DNA of 33,538 nucleotides from Lachnospiraceae bacterium (GTDB lineage Bacteria; Bacillota; Clostridia; Lachnospirales; Lachnospiraceae). The notes beneath the pieces are model-generated. The model ran no database searches. It worked only from the letters and a program-made list of their open reading frames with translations, and had not been told where the DNA came from. Position numbers and translations under genes: made by a program. The DNA lies in contig CAJTIR010000040.1 of the NCBI GenBank assembly GCA_910576385.1, forward strand, positions 1 to 33,538. Direction: 5' to 3'. Shown piece after piece: positions 24,389-33,380 of the stretch; position 1 is the first letter of the stretch, and each line of letters begins with the position of its first letter.

Positions 24389-26438
24389 TCTGTTTCCTCA
24401 CGATCTGAAAATGCTCTGGTCTCTGATAATCTTTGGTATAACCATCATCTTGATACAATTCATATTCTGCTGTTTCTGTTACAAAATCTAAAAGCTTGAT
24501 TTCCTGCCGCCTAATTTCCTTTATGGATTGCCCACCGCTGCAATAAGGTACCATTTTTTCTGGACGAATAAAAAATACTACTTCATCCAAGGCAATATCC
24601 ACATAGAAATGTCCCTGTTCCAACACTTCTGTCTCTATTTCTTCCATGCTTTTCAGACGCACTAACTTCATCGGTTCTGGAAGATACACATATCTTCCTG
24701 TAGCATTCTGAGTATACACTGGAGCAATCATAATACTCTCTCCCACTAAGAGCTGATCTTCCACCTCTTTTGCATGTTCGTCTTCTGAATAGACGAAGGA
24801 AAGTGGAAGGAAAAGCATTTCATCGCGCAAAGCCGCCTTCATATATTCACTGTAGAGATATGGCATCAGACCATAGCGAATATTAATCAATTTCTCAAAG
24901 GTCTCTGTCTGCGTAAATTGATAGCTTTCCTGAACTCTAGTGCCCAATGCAGAGTGGTTGCGCATCAGTGGGGTAAAAATTCCCAACGCCATCCAGCGAA
25001 GCAGAAGATCCTCAGTAGCGTCGCTGCCAAAGCCGCCCAAATCTGCACCGGTATATAAAAAGCCGCACATATTTAAAGAGGACAGCATTTTAAGATTCAT
25101 CAATAAATGAGACCACCAGGACTGGTTATCTCCCATCCAAATACCGCCGTAACGATGCATTCCAATATAGGAAGCACGCGAAAACAACAACAGACGTTTG
25201 TCCGGCTCAATTTCCTCAAACGCTTCACCTGCTGCTCTTGTCATATTAAAGCCATAGAGATTGTGTACTTTGTCATGGCAGACTTTCTTTCCATTCATAT
25301 TGTGATAAAAGCTTCTATAATCTTCTGGACTGTTTGCAAGTCCGGCTACCAAATCCTTAAATGCAAAAACTTGCCACATATCCATGTTTTTATTTTTTAT
25401 AGATCGTACTTTCTTTAATACCTGCTCGAGACGTTTTTCTGAATAAAAGATTGCCGGCTCATTCATATCATTCCAAAAACCTTCAATCCCTTGTTCTATC
25501 AAAAACTGATATTTGGCTCCAAACCATTTTCTGGCCTTTTTATTTAACATATCTGGAAAATGCACTTTGCCTGGCCATACCGCGCCGACAAAATCATTTC
25601 CCTGCTCATCCTTACAGAAATATCCTTTTTCTACCCCTTCTTCATAAACGGAGTAACCCTCTTCAATCTTTACACCTGCATCAATAATCGGCACCAGATG
25701 AATCTGTTCACGCTCCATCTCTTCCACAAATGCTCTAAAATCTGGAAAACGCTCCTCATTGACGGTAAAATCTTTAAAATCCTGCATATAATCGATATCT
25801 AAGTACACGCTGTCTAAGGGAATATGATTTTCACGATATCCTTTTACCACTGCGCGGATATCCTCGGCGCTCTGATACCCCCAACGGCTCTGTCCAAATC
25901 CAAATGCCCATTGAGGCGGAATATAGCTTCTGCCAATCAGCCCTCGAAACTGCTTGACAATATCCAAGATACTATCCCCCAAAATCATATATAAATCCAA
26001 ATCCCAGGTATCTGGAATGATGCGCAGCTCATCCATACGCTGATAGCCCATATCAAACACAAGCTTTCCTGGATAATCCAAAAACACGCCAAAAGTTTTT
26101 TCACCATCCACTACAAAAAAATTATGCGCTCCATACAAAGAATGTTTGGTCTCTGTATGAATTGGGTCATCTGTACAGTTGCTCTCATAGATCCAACCGC
26201 GTTTATTGATTCCACGAACATTTTCGCCTAATCCATAAATTCTGTCTTTCTGCATGAGAGGATATTTCCAATAATCTCTTTGCAGCATACATTCCTGCCC
26301 GTCTGTCTTCTCTTTCACCAAATCTAATTTCTGTACACGCTCCAAATAAGGGATGTCCCCTTTTTCTATTGGTAATTTCTGTACTACAGCGTCTGTCTGG
26401 AGCGGTTTTCCAATACGATATCTATAAATTTTTCCCAT
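24369..26438 (-). CDS. GH31 alpha-glucosidase
   Basis: A 689-residue glycoside hydrolase of family 31, no signal peptide, so probably cytoplasmic. It should remove terminal alpha-linked glucose (or alpha-xylose) from oligosaccharides. Seen: nucleophile D324 in FWNDMNEP, acid/base D437 in WMGDNQSWW, and the GADLGGF substrate loop. The start is set at ATG 26438; a TTG 4 codons upstream is possible, and neither has a strong ribosome binding site, which is odd here and may mean regulated translation. Two inverted repeats lie directly upstream. It overlaps the histidine kinase gene by 20 bases. Confidence 0.92.
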   Translation of the reverse strand: MGKIYRYRIGKPLQTDAVVQKLPIEKGDIPYLERVQKLDLVKEKTDGQECMLQRDYWKYPLMQKDRIYGLGENVRGINKRGWIYESNCTDDPIHTETKHSLYGAHNFFVVDGEKTFGVFLDYPGKLVFDMGYQRMDELRIIPDTWDLDLYMILGDSILDIVKQFRGLIGRSYIPPQWAFGFGQSRWGYQSAEDIRAVVKGYRENHIPLDSVYLDIDYMQDFKDFTVNEERFPDFRAFVEEMEREQIHLVPIIDAGVKIEEGYSVYEEGVEKGYFCKDEQGNDFVGAVWPGKVHFPDMLNKKARKWFGAKYQFLIEQGIEGFWNDMNEPAIFYSEKRLEQVLKKVRSIKNKNMDMWQVFAFKDLVAGLANSPEDYRSFYHNMNGKKVCHDKVHNLYGFNMTRAAGEAFEEIEPDKRLLLFSRASYIGMHRYGGIWMGDNQSWWSHLLMNLKMLSSLNMCGFLYTGADLGGFGSDATEDLLLRWMALGIFTPLMRNHSALGTRVQESYQFTQTETFEKLINIRYGLMPYLYSEYMKAALRDEMLFLPLSFVYSEDEHAKEVEDQLLVGESIMIAPVYTQNATGRYVYLPEPMKLVRLKSMEEIETEVLEQGHFYVDIALDEVVFFIRPEKMVPYCSGGQSIKEIRRQEIKLLDFVTETAEYELYQDDGYTKDYQRPEHFQIVRKQNGKRNV

Positions 26439-26458
26439 AATTTGAACCAAGCCTTGAG

Positions 26459-26518
26459 TGAAAATGCAAGCATTTTCATTTGAGGCGCAAACACAAAGGA
26501 TGAAAGATGTGTGTTTGC
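26459..26518 (-). promoter_or_regulatory. Two inverted repeats upstream of the GH31 start
   Basis: TGAAAATGC-AA-GCATTTTCA (26459-26478) is a perfect 20-base palindrome with a 2-base centre, 21 bases before the ATG. GCAAACACA (26487-26495) / TGTGTTTGC (26510-26518) is a second, perfect 9-base inverted repeat. They may be operators for a sugar-responsive repressor or leader RNA hairpins. No U-tract follows either. Confidence 0.5.
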
Positions 26519-26593
26519 ATTTTATCCTTTCTTCTTTTTTCTTTCACCCGTTCTCCTTTACCATTCTTCTATCTTAAAACTCGCTACACTAAT

Positions 26594-26621
26594 ATAATAC
26601 ATTTTTCAATTATTAATTCAA
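26594..26621 (-). promoter_or_regulatory. Possible promoter of the GH31-kinase operon
   Basis: On the minus strand TTGAAT (26616-26621), a 16-base spacer, TATTAT (26594-26599) in very A/T-rich sequence. It would give a leader of about 150 bases that includes both inverted repeats at 26459-26518. Confidence 0.5.
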
Positions 26622-26659
26622 AAGGTTCTTGACTCGCTTTATCTGGGCGGAATCGGAAT

Positions 26660-26708
26660 CAGCGGGAACATATAACAAATCATAATATGGTATATGGTGT
26701 TCCCGCTG
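26660..26708. repeat. Long inverted repeat after the aspartate kinase gene
   Basis: Perfect 11-base arms CAGCGGGAACA (26660-26670) / TGTTCCCGCTG (26698-26708), extended inside by TATA/TATA after a small bulge. There is no U-tract on either strand, so it is not an ordinary intrinsic terminator. The stretch between it and the aspartate kinase stop also has a nested stem (AGCCT/AGGCT around TGCCT/AGGCA, about 26725-26765). Together they may end the upstream message or mark a small repeat element. Confidence 0.55.
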
Positions 26709-26774
26709 CCCTCATCTTCTGGCTTTCTTTACGTCTCAGCCTTCTGCCTACAGGCACTTTAGGCTATCAAACAA

Positions 26775-28094
26775 TTAAATCTGTGTCACCACAAAGATAT
26801 CATAAATTGCTCGGATTGCCATCTCAAAATCACAATTTTTTACTCCGATTATAATGTTCAGCTCGCTGGAACCCTGATCAATCATCTTTACATTGACGTT
26901 GGCATGGGCAAGCGCGGAAAAAATACGTCCGGCTGTTCCTCTGGTTGAACGCATACCACGTCCCACCACAGCAATCAAAGCAATATCACCTTCCAAGTCA
27001 ATACTGTCCGGTTGCGCCAAGCGATGAATTGCTGACAATACTTGCTGCTCTTTGCCCTCAAATTCTTCCTGATGCACAAACACGGTCATCGTGTCAATCC
27101 CAGAAGGAAGATGTTCAAAGGAAATTCCATGTTCTTCAAAGGCTGCCAGCACCTTACGGCCAAAGCCAACCTCAGAATTCATCATGTCTTTATCAATATT
27201 CACTGCCACAAAGCCCTTTTTGCCGGCTATTCCTGTAATTGTATAATAGGGTTGACGGCAAGTGCTCTCTACAATCAATGTCCCCTCATCCTCTGGCGCG
27301 TTGGTATTGCGGATGTTGATCGGGATCCCCGCCTTGCGCACTGGAAAGACGGCATCCTCATGCAATACTGTAGCTCCCATATAGGAAAGCTCCCGCAGCT
27401 CCCGATAAGTGATCACTTTAATTACTTCTGGATTTTCAATAATTCTAGGATCCGCAATCAAAAATCCAGAGACATCCGTCCAATTTTCATAGATATCTGC
27501 CCGAACCGCTTTTGCAACAATGGAGCCTGTGATATCAGAACCACCTCTGGAAAAGGTTTTTACTGTTCCATCCTCCTTGGCTCCATAAAACCCTGGGATC
27601 ACTGCATTTTTACAACCTTTGAGCCGTTTGGCCAACCGTTCATTAGTCTTTTCGGCTTCAAATTCCCCATTGGCATTAAATAGAATCACCTCGGCGGCGT
27701 CTATAAACTCAAAACCTAAATAATTGGCCATAATAATGCCATTTAAGTACTCTCCTCTGGAAGCAGCATAATCTGCCCCTGCTTTCTTTTTAAAATTCTC
27801 GGCAATCACCTCAAATTCTTTATTTAAAGACAATGTTAAGTTTAACCCATTGATAATTGACTCATAACGTTCTTGAATCTTTTTTAATGCGGCGTTAAAA
27901 TTTTGTTCCGCCTCTGCCATTGCATAACACTGATACAACATATCAGTTACTTTTGTGTCTTTGGAATTACGCTTTCCAGGCGCGCTGGGAACAACATATC
28001 TACGACTTTCATCTGATCGCACAATTTTACCAACTTTGGAAAATTGTCCGGCGCTTGCCAGGGAACTTCCTCCAAACTTTACTACTTTCAACAT
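26775..28094 (-). CDS. lysC: Aspartate kinase
   Basis: A 439-residue monofunctional aspartokinase with C-terminal ACT domains, catalysing the first step of the Lys/Thr/Met pathway in the cytoplasm. KFGGSS (5-10) is at the N-terminus, the nucleotide-binding SRGGSDITGS stretch is in the middle, and tandem ACT domains for amino-acid feedback follow. The start at 28094 is chosen over ATG 28106 because GGAGG lies close before it and the protein then begins MLKVVKFGGSS, as in relatives. It follows the MATE gene by 42 bases, an unusual partner; no asd, dapA or hom gene is adjacent. No lysine riboswitch is seen. Confidence 0.94.
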   Translation of the reverse strand: MLKVVKFGGSSLASAGQFSKVGKIVRSDESRRYVVPSAPGKRNSKDTKVTDMLYQCYAMAEAEQNFNAALKKIQERYESIINGLNLTLSLNKEFEVIAENFKKKAGADYAASRGEYLNGIIMANYLGFEFIDAAEVILFNANGEFEAEKTNERLAKRLKGCKNAVIPGFYGAKEDGTVKTFSRGGSDITGSIVAKAVRADIYENWTDVSGFLIADPRIIENPEVIKVITYRELRELSYMGATVLHEDAVFPVRKAGIPINIRNTNAPEDEGTLIVESTCRQPYYTITGIAGKKGFVAVNIDKDMMNSEVGFGRKVLAAFEEHGISFEHLPSGIDTMTVFVHQEEFEGKEQQVLSAIHRLAQPDSIDLEGDIALIAVVGRGMRSTRGTAGRIFSALAHANVNVKMIDQGSSELNIIIGVKNCDFEMAIRAIYDIFVVTQI

Positions 28095-28136
28095 AATATC
28101 CTCCATTCTGTTTGCCTCTTGGCTCGCAGGATCATC

Positions 28137-29480
28137 TTAATCAGATCGTATTTTACCACAAAATCCGTTACATTGGAACTGATTTTTCAATTTTTCTCCC
28201 CCAATTATGGCAACTAAAAGTTCTGTCAGAGGAAATGTCAACCATAACCCTATCATTCCAAATAATCTTGACATCAAAAAAGCCAGTGGAATAATTAGTA
28301 CAAACCCTCTGAGAAGGGAAATCAGATTAGCTGGCTTGGCCTGGTCTGTGGAGGTAAAATAAATTGCTGACACTATATTAAAACCTGCAAACGCCACCCC
28401 AGTAAAATAGAGCCGAATCCCATTCACCGCAATGGCCTGCAGCTCTTGATCGCCTTCACTGTTAAAGATCGCCGTCACCTGCTCTGCTCCTACCGACATC
28501 CCCAGATAGATCAAAATAGACACGGCTGCCACGGTAAACACCGCATAGCGAAATATGGTCTGTCTCTTTTTGGGTTCCCCCATTCCATAATACTTACTGA
28601 TAATCGGTTGTATTCCTTGCGCAATTCCAGTAAACACAGAAATTACCACCAATGATAAATTTGCAACCACCCCATAAGCCGCCACTCCAGTATTTCCCAG
28701 CAAAGAAAGTATAATGACATTAAATACAATAATCACGATTCCTGAGGAAAGCTCCGCCACTAATGATGGTATTCCTCCAGCCAAGATCTGTGCCGCCATA
28801 TGCCATTGCATTTTAAATTTTTCTACCGATGTGCTTTTTAACAGATGAAAACTGTTTTTGTGACGCCCAAAAAAGAGAGAGAGAACTGCAAGACTGATGA
28901 TCGGTGCAAGTCCTGTGGCAAACACTGCCCCAAAGATTCCCATCTGAAACAAAAAAATAAACACATAGTCAAGGATAATATTGGAAAAACTTCCTCCAAG
29001 CATTGCCGCCATTGCAAGCTGCGGCGCACCATCATTCCTCACAAAACACAAAAGCAAATCATTAGCTAGAAATGCTGGTGAGAACAATAATAACACTTTT
29101 ACATAAGTCTGTGTCATTTCAAACACAACCTTATCTGCCCCCAACAGGGCTGTAAGCCCTCGAGAAGCTGTAAACCCTGCCAAAACAAACAACAATGCAA
29201 AACAACATGACAACACCACTGTATAGGAAAATACTTGATCTTTGCGCCGCTTGGCTCCCTGGCTCTTAAAGATTGAAAACCATGTGGCACCTCCCATCCC
29301 CAACATCAATCCTATACCATGAATAAAACTGTATACCGGAATTGCCAGATTTAAAGCGGCAAGCCCGCTGCTGCCCAATCCCTTGGCCACAAAATAAGTA
29401 TCTGCCAGGATATAGCAGGACAACCCCAACATCCCCAATACATTTAAGCTAGTGTATTTTACATACTCTCTCAACATCAT
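28137..29480 (-). CDS. MATE-family exporter
   Basis: A 447-residue, 12-helix transporter of the multidrug and toxic compound extrusion family, which exports organic cations or metabolites using a Na+ or H+ gradient. The start at 29480 is taken from GGAGG seven bases upstream; the frame stays open for 39 more codons without a better site. The protein then begins MMLREYVKYTSLNVLGMLGL, the usual first helix. A structured leader with a terminator-like end lies before it, so its expression may depend on an RNA signal. Aspartate kinase follows on the same message. Confidence 0.9.
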   Translation of the reverse strand: MMLREYVKYTSLNVLGMLGLSCYILADTYFVAKGLGSSGLAALNLAIPVYSFIHGIGLMLGMGGATWFSIFKSQGAKRRKDQVFSYTVVLSCCFALLFVLAGFTASRGLTALLGADKVVFEMTQTYVKVLLLFSPAFLANDLLLCFVRNDGAPQLAMAAMLGGSFSNIILDYVFIFLFQMGIFGAVFATGLAPIISLAVLSLFFGRHKNSFHLLKSTSVEKFKMQWHMAAQILAGGIPSLVAELSSGIVIIVFNVIILSLLGNTGVAAYGVVANLSLVVISVFTGIAQGIQPIISKYYGMGEPKKRQTIFRYAVFTVAAVSILIYLGMSVGAEQVTAIFNSEGDQELQAIAVNGIRLYFTGVAFAGFNIVSAIYFTSTDQAKPANLISLLRGFVLIIPLAFLMSRLFGMIGLWLTFPLTELLVAIIGGEKLKNQFQCNGFCGKIRSD

Positions 29481-29531
29481 CAACTTCCTCCACAGCTCCA
29501 TAAATTTATTATGGAATTTCCTAATTAAGAT

Positions 29532-29655
29532 AAAAAAACACCAGAACTTCATATCTTCAAGTAAAGCAAATAATAAGTTTCTGATTATTCGCTGCACTTG
29601 GGCCTAACGATATGAAGCCTGGTGCACAATCCCTACCCGGCGGCAGGGATAACAC
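29532..29655 (-). ncRNA. Structured leader RNA with terminator before the MATE gene
   Basis: On the minus strand a small hairpin (ATCCCT/AGGGAT, 29629-29650) is followed by one long broken hairpin: CACCAG+TTCATATC (29624-29609) pairs with GATATGAA+CTGGTG (29555-29539). Inside it are CAAGT/ACTTG and GCGAATAAT/ATTATTTGC stems, with an 8-base one-sided bulge (GTTAGGCC). Seven T (29532-29538) follow at once. The form is that of a riboswitch or attenuator ending in an intrinsic terminator 50 bases before the MATE start. I match it to no known class (not TPP, SAM, FMN, ykkC, preQ1, purine or cobalamin by their consensus motifs). It may also simply end the upstream operon. Confidence 0.5.
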
Positions 29656-29666
29656 ATTCTCATTTA

Positions 29667-29695
29667 AATCTATCATATATATTCGAAAAATACAA
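29667..29695 (-). promoter_or_regulatory. Possible promoter of the MATE leader
   Basis: On the minus strand TTGTAT (29690-29695), a 17-base spacer, TAGATT (29667-29672) with an extended TG before the -10 box. The predicted start (about 29660) would put the whole hairpin structure in the leader. Confidence 0.45.
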
Positions 29696-29707
29696 GAAAA
29701 ATCCCCA

Positions 29708-32029
29708 TTAAATTCTTGCTCTTCCATACCGAAACCAGAGTTTTTGCCGCCATTTCATCTGCTGATAGATCGCTTTTGCGGATTTAAAATAAAGATTTCT
29801 CACATAATTTTCTTCTTCCACTGTCGCCTGCTCGCTGCTATACGCTGCCCTGGAAACAATATCTAGCATCTGAAAAGCCTCCTCCTTGGACAACACTGGC
29901 AATTCTGTGCATAATCTATTGGCAAAATCTTCTTCTGTGCCATCACAATCCAGCAAATAATCTGCCTCATGAAGCATTACTAGAAACCTGGCAAACACCT
30001 GGCGGCAATTCATAACCTCGATCTTTTTTAGGCGGCGTAATCTGCGGTAATCTAAGAAAAACGGCAATAGCAGCAGAGAATACAAAGCGCAACTTCCAAA
30101 ACTCCAAATCTGCTTTTGATATTTATAAAAATCTATATTCCAAAAACTTAGATTTGTAATCTCAGAAATGACCAAATCAGAACCGCCCTCAGATACTTGT
30201 TTCTTTTTCCTGTCCCATCTATGTGCAAAGAGTAATTGATCAAATTTCACACGGTCAAAACCTGGATAATTTATAGACATAGAACCATCCTCTGCCGGCG
30301 TCATTTCCACTGGCGTCCAGCCATAATCTTCAAGAAAAATTTCTGTCCAGGCATGAGCGGATTGATCTGTAAGATGCGCCTGCCAGCTTCCATCCTCCTG
30401 CTGTTCAAATTCAGACGGCAAAACTGCATATCCGGCAACATATCTGGCTGGTATTCCATATAAGCGATACATCAGTGTGGCCGTCGCTGCAAAATGCTGA
30501 CAATATCCACGTCCATTCTCAAATAAAAAATATTCCACAAGATCCCGATTTCTGGGAGCCTGACCCGGCATGACAGAATATCTGGCATTATTTTGTAATG
30601 TATATAAGATAAATGTTGTGATTTCGTCCAAATCCTCTAACGGATGCTCTGTAATATATTTTGTAAGGCGGGGGAGACGCTCTTTGGGCACCTTGGTGTA
30701 AACTTCCTGCGCCTCATTGCCATATGCCTGCTGCAATCTTAGATAATAATTTTTCATGCCAACAAAATCCTGTGGCACATTTTCCCATACAATATTCATA
30801 TCCTGTGGTTCATAAAAATAAAACAGATAACCGTCAGAACCATAACCATTTTTCACATAATTCCGATTCAAGCGGCTGTAATAGGGAACATAAGAATTAT
30901 CATATTTACTGTCAATGCCTTCCACTGTCACCATCACAGGATCTTTGGACTGTCCTCCCTGCATTTTACTATTCATCACAAAATACATGCTGTGATACAT
31001 ACTGCGAATCATATATTCCCATCCCGACCACTGCAATTCTTCTTCCATACCAGTAAATAAATTCTCGTCACTAGAGCTTGCCCAGCCATTGCCCAGGTAA
31101 TCCCCGCCGCTAAACCCGCGCAGATATAACTTTTCTTTTGGCTGACGAGAAATTTTCACCTCCAAATGTCTGGCGCCTGTATGGTAAAGATTTCCCATAT
31201 TCATTTTCCCACCTGTTTCCGGCTGATTCTCCTTACCAGATAGCTGCTTCCAGGAACGATACATATACCCCTCCACATCATAGACAATCTGAAATAATCC
31301 CTGCCCACAGAAAATTGTCGCTGCCAAGGCTATCAGAAAACAAATCACTCCCATACCTGCTGTAATACGAATGCTTTTTTTTGACAAACGATACCTTACT
31401 TGATCGGACAATATACTTTTTCTGAGAAAAAATGTTTCCTCTGCGCCAGACAATGATACGGTTTCATTTGCGCTTCCCGTCTTATGCAAAACTCTGGAAA
31501 AAATCAGAAAAATCAACAACAGCACAATGACCCCTATTCCTGCACGGATTCCATACCACGGCGATAGAAACAATGTTCCCATAAATAACAGATATAATAG
31601 AAAATGTTCAGACATCATAAATTCCACCAAAAACAGAAACAGACAGAATAACACGGTCAACAGCAGCAAAGCCTCTGTAATCTCCCTATCTTCCAAGGCC
31701 ACGGTTCCTGATATCCTGTCTGCAATATATCTCAATTGCAGTCGTATGGTCTCCCATAGCAAAACACTAACGAAAATGCACAGACTCGCTATACACAGAT
31801 AAACTATATGAAACAAGCGTCTTTGATAAAAATAAAAATACCATAATAAACCACATACAATTGCAGTGACAAAATATATAAGCCGACTATGATAGGAAAA
31901 TCCAGACAGAGACTGAAAATAAAATAGGCTGCCATACATCCCAGCCAAAAGATATAAGATCGAAACAATCGGACAGACAACCACTGTGTTGTCTGCATCT
32001 TTCCTCTTTGTATGTCCAAGGAAATTCAC
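29708..32029 (-). CDS. Membrane transglutaminase-like protein (TgpA type)
   Basis: A 773-residue membrane protein: about six helices in the first 250 residues, an extracytoplasmic transglutaminase core with C510 (GRGYCQHFA), H559 (SAHAWTE) and D568 (EDYGW), a further helix near 635 and a DUF4129-like C-terminal part. It starts with GTG, in a GTGA overlap with the DUF58 stop, with GGAGG nine bases ahead, so translation is coupled. It forms the well-known moxR-DUF58-transglutaminase module, thought to act on envelope proteins or peptides; the exact substrate is not known. Confidence 0.9.
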   Translation of the reverse strand: MNFLGHTKRKDADNTVVVCPIVSILYLLAGMYGSLFYFQSLSGFSYHSRLIYFVTAIVCGLLWYFYFYQRRLFHIVYLCIASLCIFVSVLLWETIRLQLRYIADRISGTVALEDREITEALLLLTVLFCLFLFLVEFMMSEHFLLYLLFMGTLFLSPWYGIRAGIGVIVLLLIFLIFSRVLHKTGSANETVSLSGAEETFFLRKSILSDQVRYRLSKKSIRITAGMGVICFLIALAATIFCGQGLFQIVYDVEGYMYRSWKQLSGKENQPETGGKMNMGNLYHTGARHLEVKISRQPKEKLYLRGFSGGDYLGNGWASSSDENLFTGMEEELQWSGWEYMIRSMYHSMYFVMNSKMQGGQSKDPVMVTVEGIDSKYDNSYVPYYSRLNRNYVKNGYGSDGYLFYFYEPQDMNIVWENVPQDFVGMKNYYLRLQQAYGNEAQEVYTKVPKERLPRLTKYITEHPLEDLDEITTFILYTLQNNARYSVMPGQAPRNRDLVEYFLFENGRGYCQHFAATATLMYRLYGIPARYVAGYAVLPSEFEQQEDGSWQAHLTDQSAHAWTEIFLEDYGWTPVEMTPAEDGSMSINYPGFDRVKFDQLLFAHRWDRKKKQVSEGGSDLVISEITNLSFWNIDFYKYQKQIWSFGSCALYSLLLLPFFLDYRRLRRLKKIEVMNCRQVFARFLVMLHEADYLLDCDGTEEDFANRLCTELPVLSKEEAFQMLDIVSRAAYSSEQATVEEENYVRNLYFKSAKAIYQQMKWRQKLWFRYGRARI

Positions 32030-33138
32030 GGCAGCACACCTCCAATCTGATAGACTTGATCTTCAATCTCTCTGTCCAATTCTTTTTCGGAAAATTGATA
32101 AATCAATGTCTGACCATAATACCAGCACAATCCAGAAGTCAAACGCAAAAGATTCTCCCGCCCCGTTGCCCAGTTTTGGAAGAACAGATTTGCTTCTTCT
32201 GGTTCCTGGTCCAAAAAATCGACCTCATACAGACAATGCAGCAGTGTTCGGCAATCTGCTGCGTCTACAACCCTGGCAGAGACCAGACCCATTTCTTCTC
32301 CTCCATACCAATAGACCAGCACCGCAGAGACATGCTGCAAGAGTCCCAATATCAGCGCCGACAATAATTCATAAAATGCATCCATCCGCTCTACAATATC
32401 TGGAATGGATAAATCAAACAAATCCAGTTCCAACAACAGGCTGACTGGAAAATCTGCCTCCTGTCCATACTCCCGCACCCAAATCTGATCTGTCCTGACA
32501 CTTAAATTCCAGTGGATATGCCGCGTGGGATCTCCAGGGCGATACTCTCTGCTCTGGCTATATTCTCCATAAGTATGATTGGTCTGGCGCATGAGCTGCC
32601 GTTCCATCTGTGCAGTTCCCAACCCTTCGAAAGAATCGAACACCAGGTGCAATGCTCTCTCCTTCGGAAAAACAGCCAATGTCATTTGCTGTCTCAAATG
32701 TTTTTTCAGAGAACCGAGAGATAAATAATCATATACCTTAAGCCATTTGATCTCTGTCTCTATCAAACCGCAATATTTTGTATAAATCTGAAACTGAATA
32801 TTACTGTCGCCACATTCACTCCCCGCAAACAAATTCCCTTTAAAGCTGCCAATCTTTTGACCATAAGAAAAAGAAACCCGCAAGCCAAATCTGCTCACTG
32901 GCAGCTTCCCCGTGTTGCGTACTTTACAGATACATCCATACTTGCTCCCTTTTTGCGCGGCATCACTCGGTCTTAAAAACGATAATGATAAATGTCGTTT
33001 AAAATAACACACCTGAACAATCATCAAGATAAAATATACACATTCTAAGACAAATAAAAACATCAGCGGCTGGTACTGAAACATCCCAGCCGCATAACAA
33101 GTCATCAGAATCAGAACGAGAAACGCTAAGTTCTTCAT
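32026..33138 (-). CDS. DUF58 domain protein
   Basis: A 370-residue protein with two N-terminal membrane helices (about 3-45) and a C-terminal DUF58 domain with the signature EYRPGDPTRHIHW. The DUF58 part often has a von Willebrand A-like fold and works with a MoxR ATPase. Its ATG overlaps the moxR stop (ATGA), and its TGA overlaps the transglutaminase GTG. If moxR is broken as it appears, this gene may have lost its normal upstream promoter. Confidence 0.9.
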   Translation of the reverse strand: MKNLAFLVLILMTCYAAGMFQYQPLMFLFVLECVYFILMIVQVCYFKRHLSLSFLRPSDAAQKGSKYGCICKVRNTGKLPVSRFGLRVSFSYGQKIGSFKGNLFAGSECGDSNIQFQIYTKYCGLIETEIKWLKVYDYLSLGSLKKHLRQQMTLAVFPKERALHLVFDSFEGLGTAQMERQLMRQTNHTYGEYSQSREYRPGDPTRHIHWNLSVRTDQIWVREYGQEADFPVSLLLELDLFDLSIPDIVERMDAFYELLSALILGLLQHVSAVLVYWYGGEEMGLVSARVVDAADCRTLLHCLYEVDFLDQEPEEANLFFQNWATGRENLLRLTSGLCWYYGQTLIYQFSEKELDREIEDQVYQIGGVLP

Positions 33139-33380
33139 TTCTCTCCCTCCCCGATCGGCGGTTTTTGAACTTCCTTAGCAATTTCTTCGATCTGTTGTTC
33201 TCTCTGTGTATGTCCCATTCTCCCTGAACCGTGAAATAATACACGATGAGAAACCACATAGGGAAATTGCGCCCTGACGTCATTTGGCGTCACATAATCC
33301 CGCCCGTCAAACCACGCCGCCGCTTTTGCCATTTTTACCAGGGCAATGGTTGCCCTGGGACTTGCCCCATAAGCGCGAAC
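33135..33380 (-). pseudogene. moxR-type AAA ATPase, C-terminal fragment
   Basis: The last 81 codons of a MoxR ATPase: the lid motif YGASPRATIAL and the GRDYVTPNDV segment are plain. The frame runs back without a break to Val at 33378-33380, and the codon before it is TAA (33381-33383), where moxR resemblance ends. Walker A and B (more than 200 residues) are missing from the window. The gene seems interrupted by inserted DNA to its right; the rest of moxR may lie beyond that insert. An assembly join is the other explanation. Confidence 0.75.

Noticed and set aside
27042-27683. Plus-strand frame of 213 codons inside aspartate kinase
   Set aside because: Antisense to a full-length conserved enzyme gene, with no recognisable domain.
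29539-29650. A known riboswitch class (ykkC, SAM, cobalamin, TPP, c-di-GMP) before the MATE gene
   Set aside because: I looked for the conserved cores of these classes on both strands and found none; reported only as an unassigned structure.
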